Shown here: positions 1 through 10,304 of the stretch, in pieces
Numbering within the stretch: position 1 is the stretch's first letter
Layout: each line of letters opens with the position of its first letter
Assembly: GCA_937958815.1 (NCBI GenBank)
Contig: CALGMR010000013.1
Location: 124,001 to 188,000 of the forward strand
Reading direction: 5' to 3'
Origin: an uncultured Rhizobiaceae group bacterium
GTDB taxonomy: Bacteria; Pseudomonadota; Alphaproteobacteria; Rhizobiales; Rhizobiaceae
Length of the DNA stretch: 64,000 bases
Notes under the pieces: generated by a model
What the model was told of the DNA's origin: nothing
What the model saw: only the letters and a program-made list of their open reading frames with translations
Databases searched by the model: none
Translations under genes and position numbers: made by a program

Positions 1-803
1 TTCCAACGCGCGAATGGCGTGAACTCTATTCAGCACTGGATTGCGCGGCGGTTGCAGCCATTCATCCGTTTTACACGGCTTCGTTTCGAGAGTTTGAATC
101 CGCAGGCCGCCCGATTGTCGGTTCTGCCCCTGTGGGTGTTGATGGCACTCATGCTTGGCTGAAAGCAATCGGCGAAAGCTGCAACGTGTCTGAAAAAGAT
201 ATTGCAGCCGCACAAAACGCTATCATTCCAGCCATTCAGGGCGCGTTAGCAGCAACGCCGATCAATGGCCGCATCACTCTTTCTGGTTACGAAGGGTCTG
301 AGTTGCTTGTGGCCCGTTTGCTGATCGAAAGCGGAGCCGATCTGCGCTATGTGGGCACTGCTTGCCCCAAGACAAAATGGTCGGCTGATGACTGCGACTG
401 GCTGGAAGCCCATGGCGTTCATGTGAAATACCGTGCGTCGTTAGAAGACGATTGTGCGGCCATGCAGGAATTTGAACCGGACCTTGCCATTGGCACGACG
501 CCAGTTGTTCAAAAGGCAAAAGAGCAGGGCACGCCTGGCCTTTACTTCACCAATCTTATTTCAGCACGTCCGTTGATGGGGCCTGCTGGTGCCGGTTCTT
601 TGGCACAAGTGATCAACACGGCGATTGGCAACAAGCCACGTTTTGATGCGATGAAGGAATTTTTCGAAGGCGTAGGCACAGACTATGCAGCCGGTGTTTG
701 GGAGACAACGCCTGAAGATCGCCCCGCATTTAAAAAGAAATTTGCAGCCCGTGCTGCCCGCTCTGCAAATGCGGTAGATGGTGGGGAGGCAGTTGGCACA
801 TGA
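1..803 (+). CDS. bchY: Chlorophyllide a reductase subunit Y, C-terminal part (5' end outside window)
   Basis: Frame is open from base 3 ([31 protein letters not shown]...); nitrogenase-like domain; stop overlaps bchZ start; directly upstream of bchZ. Confidence 0.93.
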   Translation, partial: PTREWRELYSALDCAAVAAIHPFYTASFREFESAGRPIVGSAPVGVDGTHAWLKAIGESCNVSEKDIAAAQNAIIPAIQGALAATPINGRITLSGYEGSELLVARLLIESGADLRYVGTACPKTKWSADDCDWLEAHGVHVKYRASLEDDCAAMQEFEPDLAIGTTPVVQKAKEQGTPGLYFTNLISARPLMGPAGAGSLAQVINTAIGNKPRFDAMKEFFEGVGTDYAAGVWETTPEDRPAFKKKFAARAARSANAVDGGEAVGT

Positions 804-2254
804 CTCTTGTTCTCGATCATGATCGCGCCGGCGGATACTGGGGCTCAGTCTATGCCTTCACGGCAATCAAGGGATTGCAGGTTATTATTGACGGCCCTGT
901 TGGCTGTGAAAACCTGCCCGTGACATCTGTGTTGCATTACACCGATGGATTGCCGCCACACGAACTTCCTATTGTTGTCACTGGTCTAGGCGAAGAAGAA
1001 CTTGGCCAGACGGGTACGGAAGAGGCCATGCGCCGTTCACGTGCCACGCTTGATCCTGATCTGCCCGCTGTGGTTGTGACGGGTTCGATTGCAGAAATGA
1101 TTGGCGGTGGGGTGACGCCTGAAGGTGCGAATGTGGTGCGCTTTTTGCCGCGCACTATTGATGAAGACCAATGGCAATCTGCCGACCGGGCCATGAAGTG
1201 GTTGTGGACTGAATACGGCCCGAAAAAAGTGGCCAAGGTTAAAACGCGCAAAGAGGGTGAAAAACCTCGCGTCAACATTATTGGGCCGATTTACGGCACG
1301 TTCAATATGCCATCCGATCTCGCCGAGATCAGACGTCTCGTCGAAGGCATCGGTGCCGAAGTGAATATGACGTTCCCGCTCGGTTCGCACTTGGCTGATA
1401 TTTCACGTTTGTCGAATGCTGAAGCCAATATCTGTATGTATCGTGAGTTCGGGCGTTTGTTGTGTGAAACGCTGGACCGTCCTTACCTGCAAGCGCCAAT
1501 TGGCATCCACTCCACCACGGCGTTCTTGCGCAAACTTGGCGAGATGTTGGACATTGATCCTGAGCCATTCATTGAGCAAGAAAAACACACGACGCTGAAG
1601 CCCATGTGGGATTTATGGCGCTCGGTCACACAGGACTTTTTCGGAACGGCAAGTTTTGCAGTTGTTGCCAACGAAACCTACACGCGTGGTCTAACCAACT
1701 TTCTGGAAGAAGAATTGGGCCTGCCTTGCACATTTGCTGTGGCACGTGTTCCAGGTCAAAAAACCGACAACCAGTCGGTTCAGGATTTGTTGCGCGACAA
1801 GCCGCCAATGATCCTTTTCGGTTCTTACAATGAGCGGATGTACATTGCCGATCAGGGGTCCCGCACCATGTATATGCCGGCATCGTTTCCGGGTGCTGTG
1901 ATCCGTCGTCACCATGGCACACCCTTTATGGGATATTCTGGCGCGAGCTATCTCGTCCAGGAAGTGTGCAACAGCCTGTTCGATGCGCTGTTCCACATTT
2001 TGCCATTGCAAAGCCAGATGGATGCTACGGCATCTGCGGCTCCTGCTCGCACCAAAAAATCATTGCCTTGGGATGGAGATGCTCGCGTTACGCTTGATGA
2101 AGTGGTCGACCGCGAGCCCATTTTGATCAGAATTTCCGCCGCCAAAACGCTGCGAGACCAAGCAGAGCGCGATGCGCTGGATGCCGGTGAAGACCGCGTC
2201 ACTGCAGAACGGGTTTTGGCAACAAGCAAACAAGTTTCAAGAGCAGCAGCATGA
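800..2254 (+). CDS. bchZ: Chlorophyllide a reductase subunit Z
   Basis: 484 aa, [72 protein letters not shown]; canonical BchZ; ATGA overlap with bchY. Confidence 0.97.
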   Translation: MTLVLDHDRAGGYWGSVYAFTAIKGLQVIIDGPVGCENLPVTSVLHYTDGLPPHELPIVVTGLGEEELGQTGTEEAMRRSRATLDPDLPAVVVTGSIAEMIGGGVTPEGANVVRFLPRTIDEDQWQSADRAMKWLWTEYGPKKVAKVKTRKEGEKPRVNIIGPIYGTFNMPSDLAEIRRLVEGIGAEVNMTFPLGSHLADISRLSNAEANICMYREFGRLLCETLDRPYLQAPIGIHSTTAFLRKLGEMLDIDPEPFIEQEKHTTLKPMWDLWRSVTQDFFGTASFAVVANETYTRGLTNFLEEELGLPCTFAVARVPGQKTDNQSVQDLLRDKPPMILFGSYNERMYIADQGSRTMYMPASFPGAVIRRHHGTPFMGYSGASYLVQEVCNSLFDALFHILPLQSQMDATASAAPARTKKSLPWDGDARVTLDEVVDREPILIRISAAKTLRDQAERDALDAGEDRVTAERVLATSKQVSRAAA

Positions 2255-2302
2255 TTGGATATTCAAATCATGCGGCGTTGTTCGCACCAGGAGGAAGACA
2301 TT

Positions 2303-2515
2303 ATGTCTGACGCATCATTGGATCGGGCAGGTTTGTCCGCAAGACCATCCGGCAATCAAACGGTTCTGTACCGTTTCATTTTCAGTGTGCTTTTTATTTT
2401 CTCAGTAGGGTCAATCGCGTTGTCGCGGCTGACACAAAACGACGCGCGCCATTCCATCTGGAATGAAGCCAAGCAGGCAGCGCACGCGACAGCGGGCTAC
2501 GCCGTCAAATACTGA
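2303..2515 (+). CDS. pufQ: Small single-TM protein in the pufQ position (PufQ-like)
   Basis: AGGAGGAAG ribosome-binding site before ATG at 2303; MSDASLDRAGLSARPSGNQTVLYRFIFSVLFIFSVGSIALS...; located between bchZ and pufB as pufQ is; sequence similarity itself is weak by eye. Confidence 0.6.
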   Translation: MSDASLDRAGLSARPSGNQTVLYRFIFSVLFIFSVGSIALSRLTQNDARHSIWNEAKQAAHATAGYAVKY

Positions 2516-2524
2516 GTGTTCGAA

Positions 2525-2551
2525 ATTTTTCCGCCTAAACCTCGGAAAAAT
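2525..2551 (+). promoter_or_regulatory. Hairpin between pufQ-like gene and pufB (possible mRNA processing/attenuation element)
   Basis: Perfect 9-bp inverted repeat ATTTTTCCG-N9-CGGAAAAAT. Confidence 0.5.
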
Positions 2552-2629
2552 GCGGTTCGTTGAACCAAACCCTGCCGTGGGGTGTGTCACGGCGTCGGTC
2601 GCAAGACCATCTGACTAGGAGGTTTTATT

Positions 2630-2857
2630 ATGGCTAGTCCTGAAAGCGAGTCCCTTACTGGTATGACCAGCGGAGAGGCCCGTGAATTCCATCGCATCTT
2701 TATGAAGAGTGCAATTCTCTTCACTGGATGGGCTTTCGCGGCGCATGTGCTTGTGCACCTATGGCGCCCTTGGCTTTACAACGATGGCTCAACGCAAACG
2801 TCGTCACTGATGGACGGTATCAACACCGCTGCATCAGTAGTGACCGCGTTGGTTTAA
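2630..2857 (+). CDS. pufB: Light-harvesting LH1 complex beta subunit, with C-terminal extension
   Basis: MASPESESLTGMTSGEAREFHRIFMKSAILFTGWAFAAHVLVHLWRPWLY: LH1 beta signature with His and WRPWLY; RBS AGGAGG. Confidence 0.95.
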   Translation: MASPESESLTGMTSGEAREFHRIFMKSAILFTGWAFAAHVLVHLWRPWLYNDGSTQTSSLMDGINTAASVVTALV

Positions 2858-2869
2858 GGAGAACTGAAT

Positions 2870-3052
2870 ATGCATAAGATTTGGCTTCTTTTTGATCCGC
2901 GTCGCGTCATGGTGGCGATGGCTGTCTTTCTGTTCACGCTTGCAGTTTTGATTCACTTCATTCTGCTCAGCACGGACAGATATAATTGGTTGGATGTTAA
3001 GCCGCTCGCGGCTGCATCAGCTGATGTCACAGTGAGCAAGTTAATCACTTAA
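2870..3052 (+). CDS. pufA: Light-harvesting LH1 complex alpha subunit
   Basis: [43 protein letters not shown]1 alpha signature. Confidence 0.96.
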   Translation: MHKIWLLFDPRRVMVAMAVFLFTLAVLIHFILLSTDRYNWLDVKPLAAASADVTVSKLIT

Positions 3053-3066
3053 CTCGCTGCAACAAC

Positions 3067-3103
3067 ACCGATAGGCGAGAACTCTCTCTTTTCGCCTATC
3101 GGT
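3067..3103 (+). promoter_or_regulatory. pufA-pufL intercistronic mRNA hairpin
   Basis: Perfect 12-bp stem ACCGATAGGCGA / TCGCCTATCGGT with 13-nt loop; position matches the known pufBA 3' stabilising hairpin of Rhodobacter puf mRNA. Confidence 0.8.
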
Positions 3104-3135
3104 TCTAAATATTAGATCTTGATGGAGAAACAGCC

Positions 3136-4008
3136 ATGGCTTTGCTGAGCTTTGAGCGAAAATATCGTGTTCGTGGAGGCACCCTTTTGGGAGGCGACCT
3201 GTTCGACTTTTGGGTAGGGCCATTCTATGTGGGCTTTTTTGGCGTTTCTGCGCTGTTCTTCACCATATTGGGCACAGCCCTGATCCTTTATGGGGCAGCC
3301 CTTGGGCCAACATGGAACCTTTGGCAGATCAGCATCAATCCGCCTTCACTGGATTATGGATTGGCGCTTGCACCTATGAAGGAAGGCGGGCTTTGGCAGA
3401 TCATCACCATCTGCGCGGTCGGGGCGTTTGGCTCTTGGGCATTGCGTGAAGTGGAAATCAGCCGGAAACTGGGCATGGGGCTTCATGTTCCTTTTGCCTT
3501 CAGCATCGCCATTCTCGCATTTGTGACACTTAACGTTTTCCGCCCATTGCTTATGGGAGCATGGGGGCATGGTTTTCACTACGGAATTTACAGTCATTTA
3601 GAGTGGGTCAACAATGTTGGCTACGCCTATGGCAATTTCCATTACAACCCCGCGCATATGATCGCGATTACGTTCTTCTTTACAACCACTCTGGCCTTGG
3701 CTCTCCATGGCGGGTTGGTTCTGTCCTCTACCAACCCGGGTCGAGGTCTTGAGGTGAAGACGCCAGAACACGAAGACACTTATTTTCGCGATTTTATCGG
3801 CTATTCCGTAGGCACGCTTGGCATTCACCGCGTTGGCTTGTTCCTCGCGCTGGCCGCTGTTTTCTGGAGCGCGGTCTGCATTATTATCTCTGGCCCTCTT
3901 TGGGAAGACGCTTGGTCTGACTGGTGGAGTTGGTGGCTGGAACTTCCCATTTTCCCACAAGATGACCTTGTGCGCGAAATTGGCGACCTCGATTATCTCG
4001 ACAATTAA
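3136..4008 (+). CDS. pufL: Photosynthetic reaction centre L subunit
   Basis: 290 aa, [37 protein letters not shown]...; canonical PufL. Confidence 0.98.
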   Translation: MALLSFERKYRVRGGTLLGGDLFDFWVGPFYVGFFGVSALFFTILGTALILYGAALGPTWNLWQISINPPSLDYGLALAPMKEGGLWQIITICAVGAFGSWALREVEISRKLGMGLHVPFAFSIAILAFVTLNVFRPLLMGAWGHGFHYGIYSHLEWVNNVGYAYGNFHYNPAHMIAITFFFTTTLALALHGGLVLSSTNPGRGLEVKTPEHEDTYFRDFIGYSVGTLGIHRVGLFLALAAVFWSAVCIIISGPLWEDAWSDWWSWWLELPIFPQDDLVREIGDLDYLDN

Positions 4009-4020
4009 GGAGAAGATGGC

Positions 4021-4965
4021 ATGTTTAAAGAATATCAAAACATCTTCACAACGACCCAAGTTGTAACAAAACCGGGAGTGGGCATTCCATTGCCTGCGGG
4101 CAACGACCCCCGCATTGGCAAGGGCAAGATGAGTTACTGGTTGGGTAAAATTGGCAATGCGCAAATTGGCCCTGTCTATCTGGGAACGCTTGGGTTGATC
4201 TCGCTTGTGTCTTTCCTTGTCGCCTTCAACTTGATTGGGCTGAATTTTTGGATGCAAGTGGGTTGGGACCCTGTGCAATTTGTCCGTCAGCTTTTTTGGC
4301 TGTCGCTTGATCCTCCAGCACCATCTTATGGATTGAAAGTGCTGCCACCTTTGAAAGAGGGCGGCTGGTTTATGATTGTTGGGTTCTTCTTAACAGTGTC
4401 CGTCATCAGTTGGTGGCTGCGCAGTTATTATCGCGCAAAGGCGCTCGGTTTGGGAATGCATGTTCCTATCGCGTTTGCTGCTGCGATTTGGCTGTTCCTC
4501 GTTCTGGGTTTCATTCGCCCTGTGATGATGGGATCATGGAGCCATGCTGTGCCGTACGGTATTTTCTCGCACCTTGATTGGACCAACAACTTTTCGTTGA
4601 CTTACGGAAACCTGTTTTACAATCCGTTCCACGCGCTATCGATTGTGTTCCTGTATGGTTCAGCGTTGCTGTTTGCCATGCATGGCGCAACCATTCTTGC
4701 TGTTAGTCGCTATGGCGGCGAGCGTGAGATTGAACAGATCACAGATCGTGGCACGGCTTCTGAACGCGCCGCATTGTTCTGGAGATGGACAATGGGGTTC
4801 AATGCCACGATGGAATCCATCCACCGCTGGGCATGGTGGTTCGCCATGTTGACCACGCTCACTGGCGGCATCGGAATTTTGCTCACTGGAACCGTGGTGG
4901 ATGACTGGTCAGAGTGGGCCATCAAGCACGGCGTATTGCATTCAAGCGGAACAAATATTCGCTAA
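4021..4965 (+). CDS. pufM: Photosynthetic reaction centre M subunit
   Basis: 314 aa, ...[35 protein letters not shown]...; canonical PufM. Confidence 0.98.
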   Translation: MFKEYQNIFTTTQVVTKPGVGIPLPAGNDPRIGKGKMSYWLGKIGNAQIGPVYLGTLGLISLVSFLVAFNLIGLNFWMQVGWDPVQFVRQLFWLSLDPPAPSYGLKVLPPLKEGGWFMIVGFFLTVSVISWWLRSYYRAKALGLGMHVPIAFAAAIWLFLVLGFIRPVMMGSWSHAVPYGIFSHLDWTNNFSLTYGNLFYNPFHALSIVFLYGSALLFAMHGATILAVSRYGGEREIEQITDRGTASERAALFWRWTMGFNATMESIHRWAWWFAMLTTLTGGIGILLTGTVVDDWSEWAIKHGVLHSSGTNIR

Positions 4966-4984
4966 GCTTCATAAGCATTGCACA

Positions 4985-5014
4985 AAAAAGGCCGCAGTTT
5001 TGCGGCCTTTTTTT
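4985..5014 (+). terminator. Rho-independent terminator after pufM
   Basis: AAAAAGGCCGCA-GTTT-TGCGGCCTTTTTTT. Confidence 0.9.
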
Positions 5015-5033
5015 GTAGAGACCTATTGGGCGA

Positions 5034-5384
5034 TCAACGGTCGAAAAACTTGTGCAGTCTAATGACCAAGCTGATAGGTCCCTTGTAGGTGAGCTTTCGC
5101 GTGAAGAACGCCTGTTGCCCCGTCAAACGCCCCATGACCATATCAATATAGGTTTGGGCGGACATTTTGAGCGTCAGTGTTGGCGACTCCAGTTCGCCGG
5201 AATCTAATGAACATGTGCCATTGTTGATAGTGGCAAAATATTTCCCTCCATCTTCGCCGGAGAGAATGAACTGGATTGTAGCATCAACATCTGCCGCGGT
5301 TTTTGGATTAAAGCGCTGCGGCATGGCCTGAATAATTTGCGATATCGTCGGGTCGTTTGATTTGGACATTCGGTGTTCAATCAT
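5034..5384 (-). CDS. SCP2 sterol-binding domain protein
   Basis: 116 aa; ...FNPKTAADVDATIQFILSGEDGGKYFATINNGTCSL...PTLTLKMSAQTYIDMVMGRLTGQQAFFTRKLTYKG: SCP-2 fold pattern. Confidence 0.8.
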   Translation of the reverse strand: MIEHRMSKSNDPTISQIIQAMPQRFNPKTAADVDATIQFILSGEDGGKYFATINNGTCSLDSGELESPTLTLKMSAQTYIDMVMGRLTGQQAFFTRKLTYKGPISLVIRLHKFFDR

Positions 5385-5525
5385 CGTGGAAAATGCGCTG
5401 TTGCAGGTCCAGCATTTTGATGCGTTTGACTATAAATGCTAAGTGGAAACCATGAAATATATTTCGCCTGAATTCAGTGAATTTGTTCAAAATACTGTCG
5501 GCATATTCCATCCTGAGGACATGTT

Positions 5526-6122
5526 TTGGAAACGCTAAGATTCGGGCTCGCAGTGATTTTGGTCGTGCTTGTTCCCATGGTGATCGGCTTTTGGATTGTT
5601 ATTCACGGGGGCAATTCGCTGTGGAAAAAATGCGCTTCAGCAGTCGCCTATTCGGCGGCCGGGTTGGCAATGCTGGTTATCGGACTCTTTGCATATGTCT
5701 ATCGTGCATTTCTTGTAGGCGATGACCTTGGGATGAACTGGCCCGTGTTCATTGTTGGTCTTGTGATTTATGTTGCTTCTCTCAAAATGGCAGCGCCGGT
5801 GCGCCGTCACCTGACATTTCAAACCTTTGCTGGCGTGCCGGAAGTGTCAAATACGGAAACCAGACTGTTGATCGAAGGCCCGTATGCGGCTGTGCGGCAT
5901 CCTCGATATTTCATGGTGCTGGTGGGCATTGTCGGTTGGGCAATGATGGCGCATCATTCAACAGCATATTTGGTTGCCGTGATCTGTCTTGCCGGAATGA
6001 TGTTGGTTGTGCAGATGGAGGAACGAGAATTGCGCACACGGTTTGGAACCGACTATGTGGATTACTCAAAACGGGTTCCACAAATTTTGCCCAGGTTCAA
6101 AGCGCTCAAACACTTTTTGTAA
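5526..6122 (+). CDS. Isoprenylcysteine carboxyl methyltransferase (ICMT)-family membrane protein
   Basis: GPYAAVRHPRYFMVLVG...EERELRTRFGTDYVDYSKRVP: ICMT/phospholipid methyltransferase motif. Confidence 0.82.
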   Translation: METLRFGLAVILVVLVPMVIGFWIVIHGGNSLWKKCASAVAYSAAGLAMLVIGLFAYVYRAFLVGDDLGMNWPVFIVGLVIYVASLKMAAPVRRHLTFQTFAGVPEVSNTETRLLIEGPYAAVRHPRYFMVLVGIVGWAMMAHHSTAYLVAVICLAGMMLVVQMEERELRTRFGTDYVDYSKRVPQILPRFKALKHFL

Positions 6123-6131
6123 ACGCGGCGA

Positions 6132-6749
6132 TCAAAAATCGAGCTGCGGATATTCGTTTACATAGATGCGGAACCACGGAGTGAAGTTTTCAGGCGAAAG
6201 CTGAATTTCGCGGTGCAAGTCGTCTGGGCTGATCCAGCGGGTTTCGCACACTTCCTCGGGGTTCAACCTGATGTTGATGTCATCTTTTGCGATATTTGTG
6301 CGGAACATGTGCACACGCTCGCGCTCCCATAAACCGTTGCCAACATCGGCGGAGTATTCAACGATAAGACGTTGTTCTAACGGAGTGCGAAAACCAAGTT
6401 CTTCTTGCAGTCTGCGTTGCGCTGCTGGCTCGATACCTTCTCCAAAGTGCGGATGTGTGCAGCACGTATTGGCCCATTGGCCGCCGCAATGATATTTGTC
6501 AAATGCGCGTCTTTGAATGAGCAATTCGCTTCCAGAAAAGACAAACACAGAAAGTGCTTGATGGTGCAGCCCTTTGATATGGGCTTCGATTTTTTCAACG
6601 GGAAAATGTGATCCATCCTCATTGATACCAGGAATGGTGATCGGTGGATTTGTTGGCGGAATGGGCCAATCGCCTTCAATGGGAGCAGGGCCAGACTGCT
6701 GATCAGACGTCAGATGCAAAACACGTTCAGGAATGGCGCTCTGCAACAT
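6132..6749 (-). CDS. idi: Isopentenyl-diphosphate delta-isomerase
   Basis: NUDIX-type sequence ...ALSVFVFSGSELLIQRRAFDKYHCGGQWANTCCTHPHFGE...; ATG at 6749 overlaps hemA stop (TAATG). Confidence 0.93.
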   Translation of the reverse strand: MLQSAIPERVLHLTSDQQSGPAPIEGDWPIPPTNPPITIPGINEDGSHFPVEKIEAHIKGLHHQALSVFVFSGSELLIQRRAFDKYHCGGQWANTCCTHPHFGEGIEPAAQRRLQEELGFRTPLEQRLIVEYSADVGNGLWERERVHMFRTNIAKDDINIRLNPEEVCETRWISPDDLHREIQLSPENFTPWFRIYVNEYPQLDF

Positions 6750-7966
6750 TAGGCAACGGCTCTCGACAATGCGCATTGCGACCACAGTTCAGACAATGCC
6801 CCAACCAGATGATCAATGTCTTGATCTGTGTGCAAAGGACCAGGTGTGATGCGCAAGCGTTCAGTGCCTTTGGGCACCGTTGGATAATTGATGGGCTGAA
6901 CATAAACGCCATATTGATCCAAAAGCAGGTCAGAGATGAACTTACATTTTTTCGGGTCGCCCACCATGACAGGAACGATATGACTGTCATTCATCATGTG
7001 GGGCAAGCCAATGCCATCCAGCTTTTCACGCAGTTTCTTTACATTGCGGCGTTGGCGCATGCGTTCCATATCACTTTGCTTCAGATGCTGGATGGATGCG
7101 GTTGCACCTGCTGCCAATGCGGGGGGCAGAGCCGTTGAGAAAATAAAGCCCGACGCAAACGAACGCACGAAGTCGACCAAGTTTGAGGACGCAGCGATAT
7201 ATCCACCCATCACGCCATAAGCTTTGCCAAGTGTTCCTTGAATAACCGTCACCCGATCCATCAAGCCTTCGCGCTCGGCGACGCCACCACCACGTGGCCC
7301 ATAAAGGCCAACGGCATGGACTTCATCGAGATAAGACATGGCGCCATATTTTTCGCACACGTCCAAAATTTCTTCCAATGGGCAGATGTCGCCATCCATG
7401 GAGTAAACAGATTCAAAGGCCACCAGTTTTGGCACGTCAGGATCTGCAGCTGCCAGCAAGCGTTCCAAATCGGCCACATCGTTGTGTTTCCATAAATGCT
7501 TTGGCGCACGCGAGTGACGAATACCCTCAATCATGGATGCATGGTTGTCACTGTCGGAAAAGATTTCACAATTGGGAATGCGCGATGCCAATGTGCCAAG
7601 TGCCGCCCAGTTGGCCACATAACCAGACGTGAGCATCAATGCTGCTTCTTTGTTGTGAAGATCAGCCAGCTCTTGCTCCAGCAAAATATGGTAGTGGTTG
7701 GTGCCAGAAATATTGCGCGTGCCACCGGCGCCGGCGCCACATTTGTCAATGGCTTCCTTCATGGCAGCAAGCGTGTTTGGGTGTTGCCCCATGCCCAAAT
7801 AGTCGTTGGAACACCAAACGGTCACTTCGCTCTGTTGGCCATCTTCATCGTGTCGAGTGGCTTTTGGAAACTGGCCTTTTTGGCGCTCAAGATCAGCAAA
7901 CACACGGTAGTTTCCGGCCTCGCGAAGGTCATCCAGTTTCTCTGTGAAAAAGGTCTCAAAATCCAT
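6749..7966 (-). CDS. hemA: 5-aminolevulinate synthase
   Basis: [39 protein letters not shown]...[20 protein letters not shown]; start placed at MDFETFF (7966) with upstream GGTGAG. Confidence 0.95.
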   Translation of the reverse strand: MDFETFFTEKLDDLREAGNYRVFADLERQKGQFPKATRHDEDGQQSEVTVWCSNDYLGMGQHPNTLAAMKEAIDKCGAGAGGTRNISGTNHYHILLEQELADLHNKEAALMLTSGYVANWAALGTLASRIPNCEIFSDSDNHASMIEGIRHSRAPKHLWKHNDVADLERLLAAADPDVPKLVAFESVYSMDGDICPLEEILDVCEKYGAMSYLDEVHAVGLYGPRGGGVAEREGLMDRVTVIQGTLGKAYGVMGGYIAASSNLVDFVRSFASGFIFSTALPPALAAGATASIQHLKQSDMERMRQRRNVKKLREKLDGIGLPHMMNDSHIVPVMVGDPKKCKFISDLLLDQYGVYVQPINYPTVPKGTERLRITPGPLHTDQDIDHLVGALSELWSQCALSRAVA

Positions 7967-8104
7967 AAAACTCACCTGTATTTTCTTTCTCGTCGTTTCT
8001 TCCAAACGATCTATTTCCATTGTGGCCGACTACGCGTTTAAGGGAAATCGCCAAAGGCACTTTTTTAAAAACATCGACCAAAACTAAGAACTTATCCCCA
8101 TCAA

Positions 8105-8860
8105 CTATTTTGCCATTGCCCACTGCCAAAGAGCCGTCTCTTTAAATGGCAGTATCATCATAAGGTGTTCGAACGCTGCCAATGCGATGAGCGTCGTCAG
8201 CATGACAAGCATCGTGAATTTTTCGTCAGACACCAATCCCGTGCCGAAAGAAAAAGCCGCGAGAGCAAAAACAAGAAAAGTGCCGATCATTGAGACCCAG
8301 AATACAGGCCCGATACGATCGTCCCTAAAATAGCTGTGCAAATGGGCAATACCACGTGGCATCATGTCTCGCGAGAAAGATGGCACACCGCTGAAAATCG
8401 TCAGCTTTGCGCTGATGCGCATTAGCCACAGGGTTACAAAGCTCCAGAATGCCGTTTGGTCATGGCCGCCCAACGTCACCAGTCCCACGGCCAGTAAAGC
8501 GGCCACGAGCAAAAATTCGTGACGGCTCACTGTCGCAAACGCCAATTGAAAGCGCTTCTGCTCACTGATGTTGGCGGGGCAGGGTTCCACGCGTGGCCCT
8601 GTGATCATTCCAGTCAGAAATGTGAATTCTACCCAAGACCAGATTGCCAATGAAGATGCGAACCCGACATAGGGTGCGATAGGGTGCGTTGAGTTGGACG
8701 CTATGACGGCACCTGCAAACCCAAGGGCCGTCAAAACAGTCACGCCCAACAAACGTGCTGGCAATTGTTTTTCCAACCCCCGCGCAAGCCACAGCACTGC
8801 TCCGGTGGAAAACCACCAGAGCAGTATGACGAACAATATGGGAGCAAGATAAGTGGTCAT
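8105..8860 (-). CDS. puhE: Photosynthetic complex assembly protein PuhE (DUF3623-type)
   Basis: Polytopic membrane protein MTTYLAPILFVILLWWFSTGAVLWLARG...; between acsF and hemA. Start chosen at internal Met (ORF open to 8917). Confidence 0.87.
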   Translation of the reverse strand: MTTYLAPILFVILLWWFSTGAVLWLARGLEKQLPARLLGVTVLTALGFAGAVIASNSTHPIAPYVGFASSLAIWSWVEFTFLTGMITGPRVEPCPANISEQKRFQLAFATVSRHEFLLVAALLAVGLVTLGGHDQTAFWSFVTLWLMRISAKLTIFSGVPSFSRDMMPRGIAHLHSYFRDDRIGPVFWVSMIGTFLVFALAAFSFGTGLVSDEKFTMLVMLTTLIALAAFEHLMMILPFKETALWQWAMAK

Positions 8861-8876
8861 GAAAGCGCTTCGTCTC

Positions 8877-9971
8877 CTACCAGGCCGGAACCATTTTGCT
8901 GAACTCTGGGAGTTCATTGCTTTTGCTTGGAATGGCGTAGAGGCGCACGAAGTTCGCCGCGACCACCGCTTGTAAACCCAGCTTTTTGATTTTGTTCACG
9001 ACACCACCCTTTTGGGTCAGCTCATCAATAGAAACGGCAAGACGGTTCATTCTGCGAAGCGTTGGCAGGAATGCAGGGTGTTCAAGATCCATCGTGAGTG
9101 GAAAGCACTGTTTTGTGCACTCATTGGTGATTTCGAACACGCGCATGTCGTAGTCTTCGATGTCGAGACCAGCTGCCTTGTGAAATTCAGGCCGCGCATG
9201 GTCGCGTACAAACATCGTGGCGTACACGGCACAGAGGAAAAACTTGATCCACAGCTTGTTATGACCCGACAGTAGCTTTGGGTTGGAACGCATCAGCAAT
9301 GAAAATGCTTCGCCATGGCTGAACTCGTCGTTGCACCATTGTTCAAACCATTTGAATATCGGATGAAACCGTTTGTCCGGATGTTTTTCAAAATGACGGA
9401 AGATCGTGATGTAACGGGCGTAACCGATCTTTTCAGAAAGATACGTCGCGTAAAAAATGAACTTTGGTTTGAAGTAAGTGTATTTCTTCGCCTTCGTGAG
9501 AAAGCCCAAATTGACACCAATGTTGAAGTCTTTCAGCGCGTCATTGATAAACCCTGCGTGGCGCGCTTCATCGCGAGACATGTAAGTGAACAATTCTTTG
9601 ATGTCTTTGTTCGTGCCACGGCGTTTCATTTCTTTGTAAAGAACACAGCCTGAAAATTCTGCTGTCAGAGATGAGACGAGGAAATCCACCAGTTCAGTGC
9701 GCAATTCAACGGGCACATCATCCAGTGTGATGTCGTCCCATTCATCGGTGCGTTTGAAATGGCCTTTGTTGGGATCGTTGCGCATGGATGTGATGAGTGC
9801 ATCCCATTCCTCGCGCACCAGTGAAACGTCCATCTTGTCCAGTTCAACAAAGTCGGTTGTGTAAAAACGCGGGCTTAGTAGGGTCGTTTGGTGGGCGGCT
9901 TTCGTCGTTTCGTTTGCTGCTTCCAGATCGACTGGTTTGCCACGGGAAGGGGCAGGGGAATGGGCGTTCAT
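8877..9971 (-). CDS. acsF: Mg-protoporphyrin IX monomethyl ester (oxidative) cyclase
   Basis: 364 aa; ...LTAEFSGCVLYKEMKRRGTNKDIKELFTYMSRDEARHAGFINDAL: di-iron AcsF motifs. Confidence 0.96.
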   Translation of the reverse strand: MNAHSPAPSRGKPVDLEAANETTKAAHQTTLLSPRFYTTDFVELDKMDVSLVREEWDALITSMRNDPNKGHFKRTDEWDDITLDDVPVELRTELVDFLVSSLTAEFSGCVLYKEMKRRGTNKDIKELFTYMSRDEARHAGFINDALKDFNIGVNLGFLTKAKKYTYFKPKFIFYATYLSEKIGYARYITIFRHFEKHPDKRFHPIFKWFEQWCNDEFSHGEAFSLLMRSNPKLLSGHNKLWIKFFLCAVYATMFVRDHARPEFHKAAGLDIEDYDMRVFEITNECTKQCFPLTMDLEHPAFLPTLRRMNRLAVSIDELTQKGGVVNKIKKLGLQAVVAANFVRLYAIPSKSNELPEFSKMVPAW

Positions 9972-10303
9972 GACGTGTACTCCTTCGCCAATGTGTTGGG
10001 TTCGAGTTTGCCTTGTGAAAAGCTGAATTCACACAATTCCATGAATTCAAGATCGCCTGTTGCGCGGGTCCACATGCGTTCCAGCTTTGAAGCGCGTTTC
10101 AATGTGGCGCGGCGTTCAAACTGTTGTGTTTCACCATACGGCACTTCGATTGGACGGCCGTGTACGATGACTTCGTCACCCGGGTTCACGGTTGTTCCAT
10201 CATTGAAACGCACATGCGCTTCAAAACTCTCGAACGTGTTTACAATTGTGACGGTGCAATCGATGTCGATTTTTTCGCCGCCTCCCATAAGTCTGTTCAA
10301 CAT
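9968..10303 (-). CDS. Conserved small photosynthesis-cluster protein between acsF and puhC
   Basis: MLNRLMGGGEKIDIDCTVTIVNTFESFEAHVRFNDGTTVNPGDEVIVHGRP...; ATGA overlap with acsF; conserved position in photosynthesis clusters. Confidence 0.75.
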   Translation of the reverse strand: MLNRLMGGGEKIDIDCTVTIVNTFESFEAHVRFNDGTTVNPGDEVIVHGRPIEVPYGETQQFERRATLKRASKLERMWTRATGDLEFMELCEFSFSQGKLEPNTLAKEYTS

Positions 10304-10304
10304 A

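Noticed and set aside
3598-4278. 226-aa minus-strand ORF across pufL/pufM
   Set aside because: Antisense shadow of two highly conserved genes; no recognisable family.
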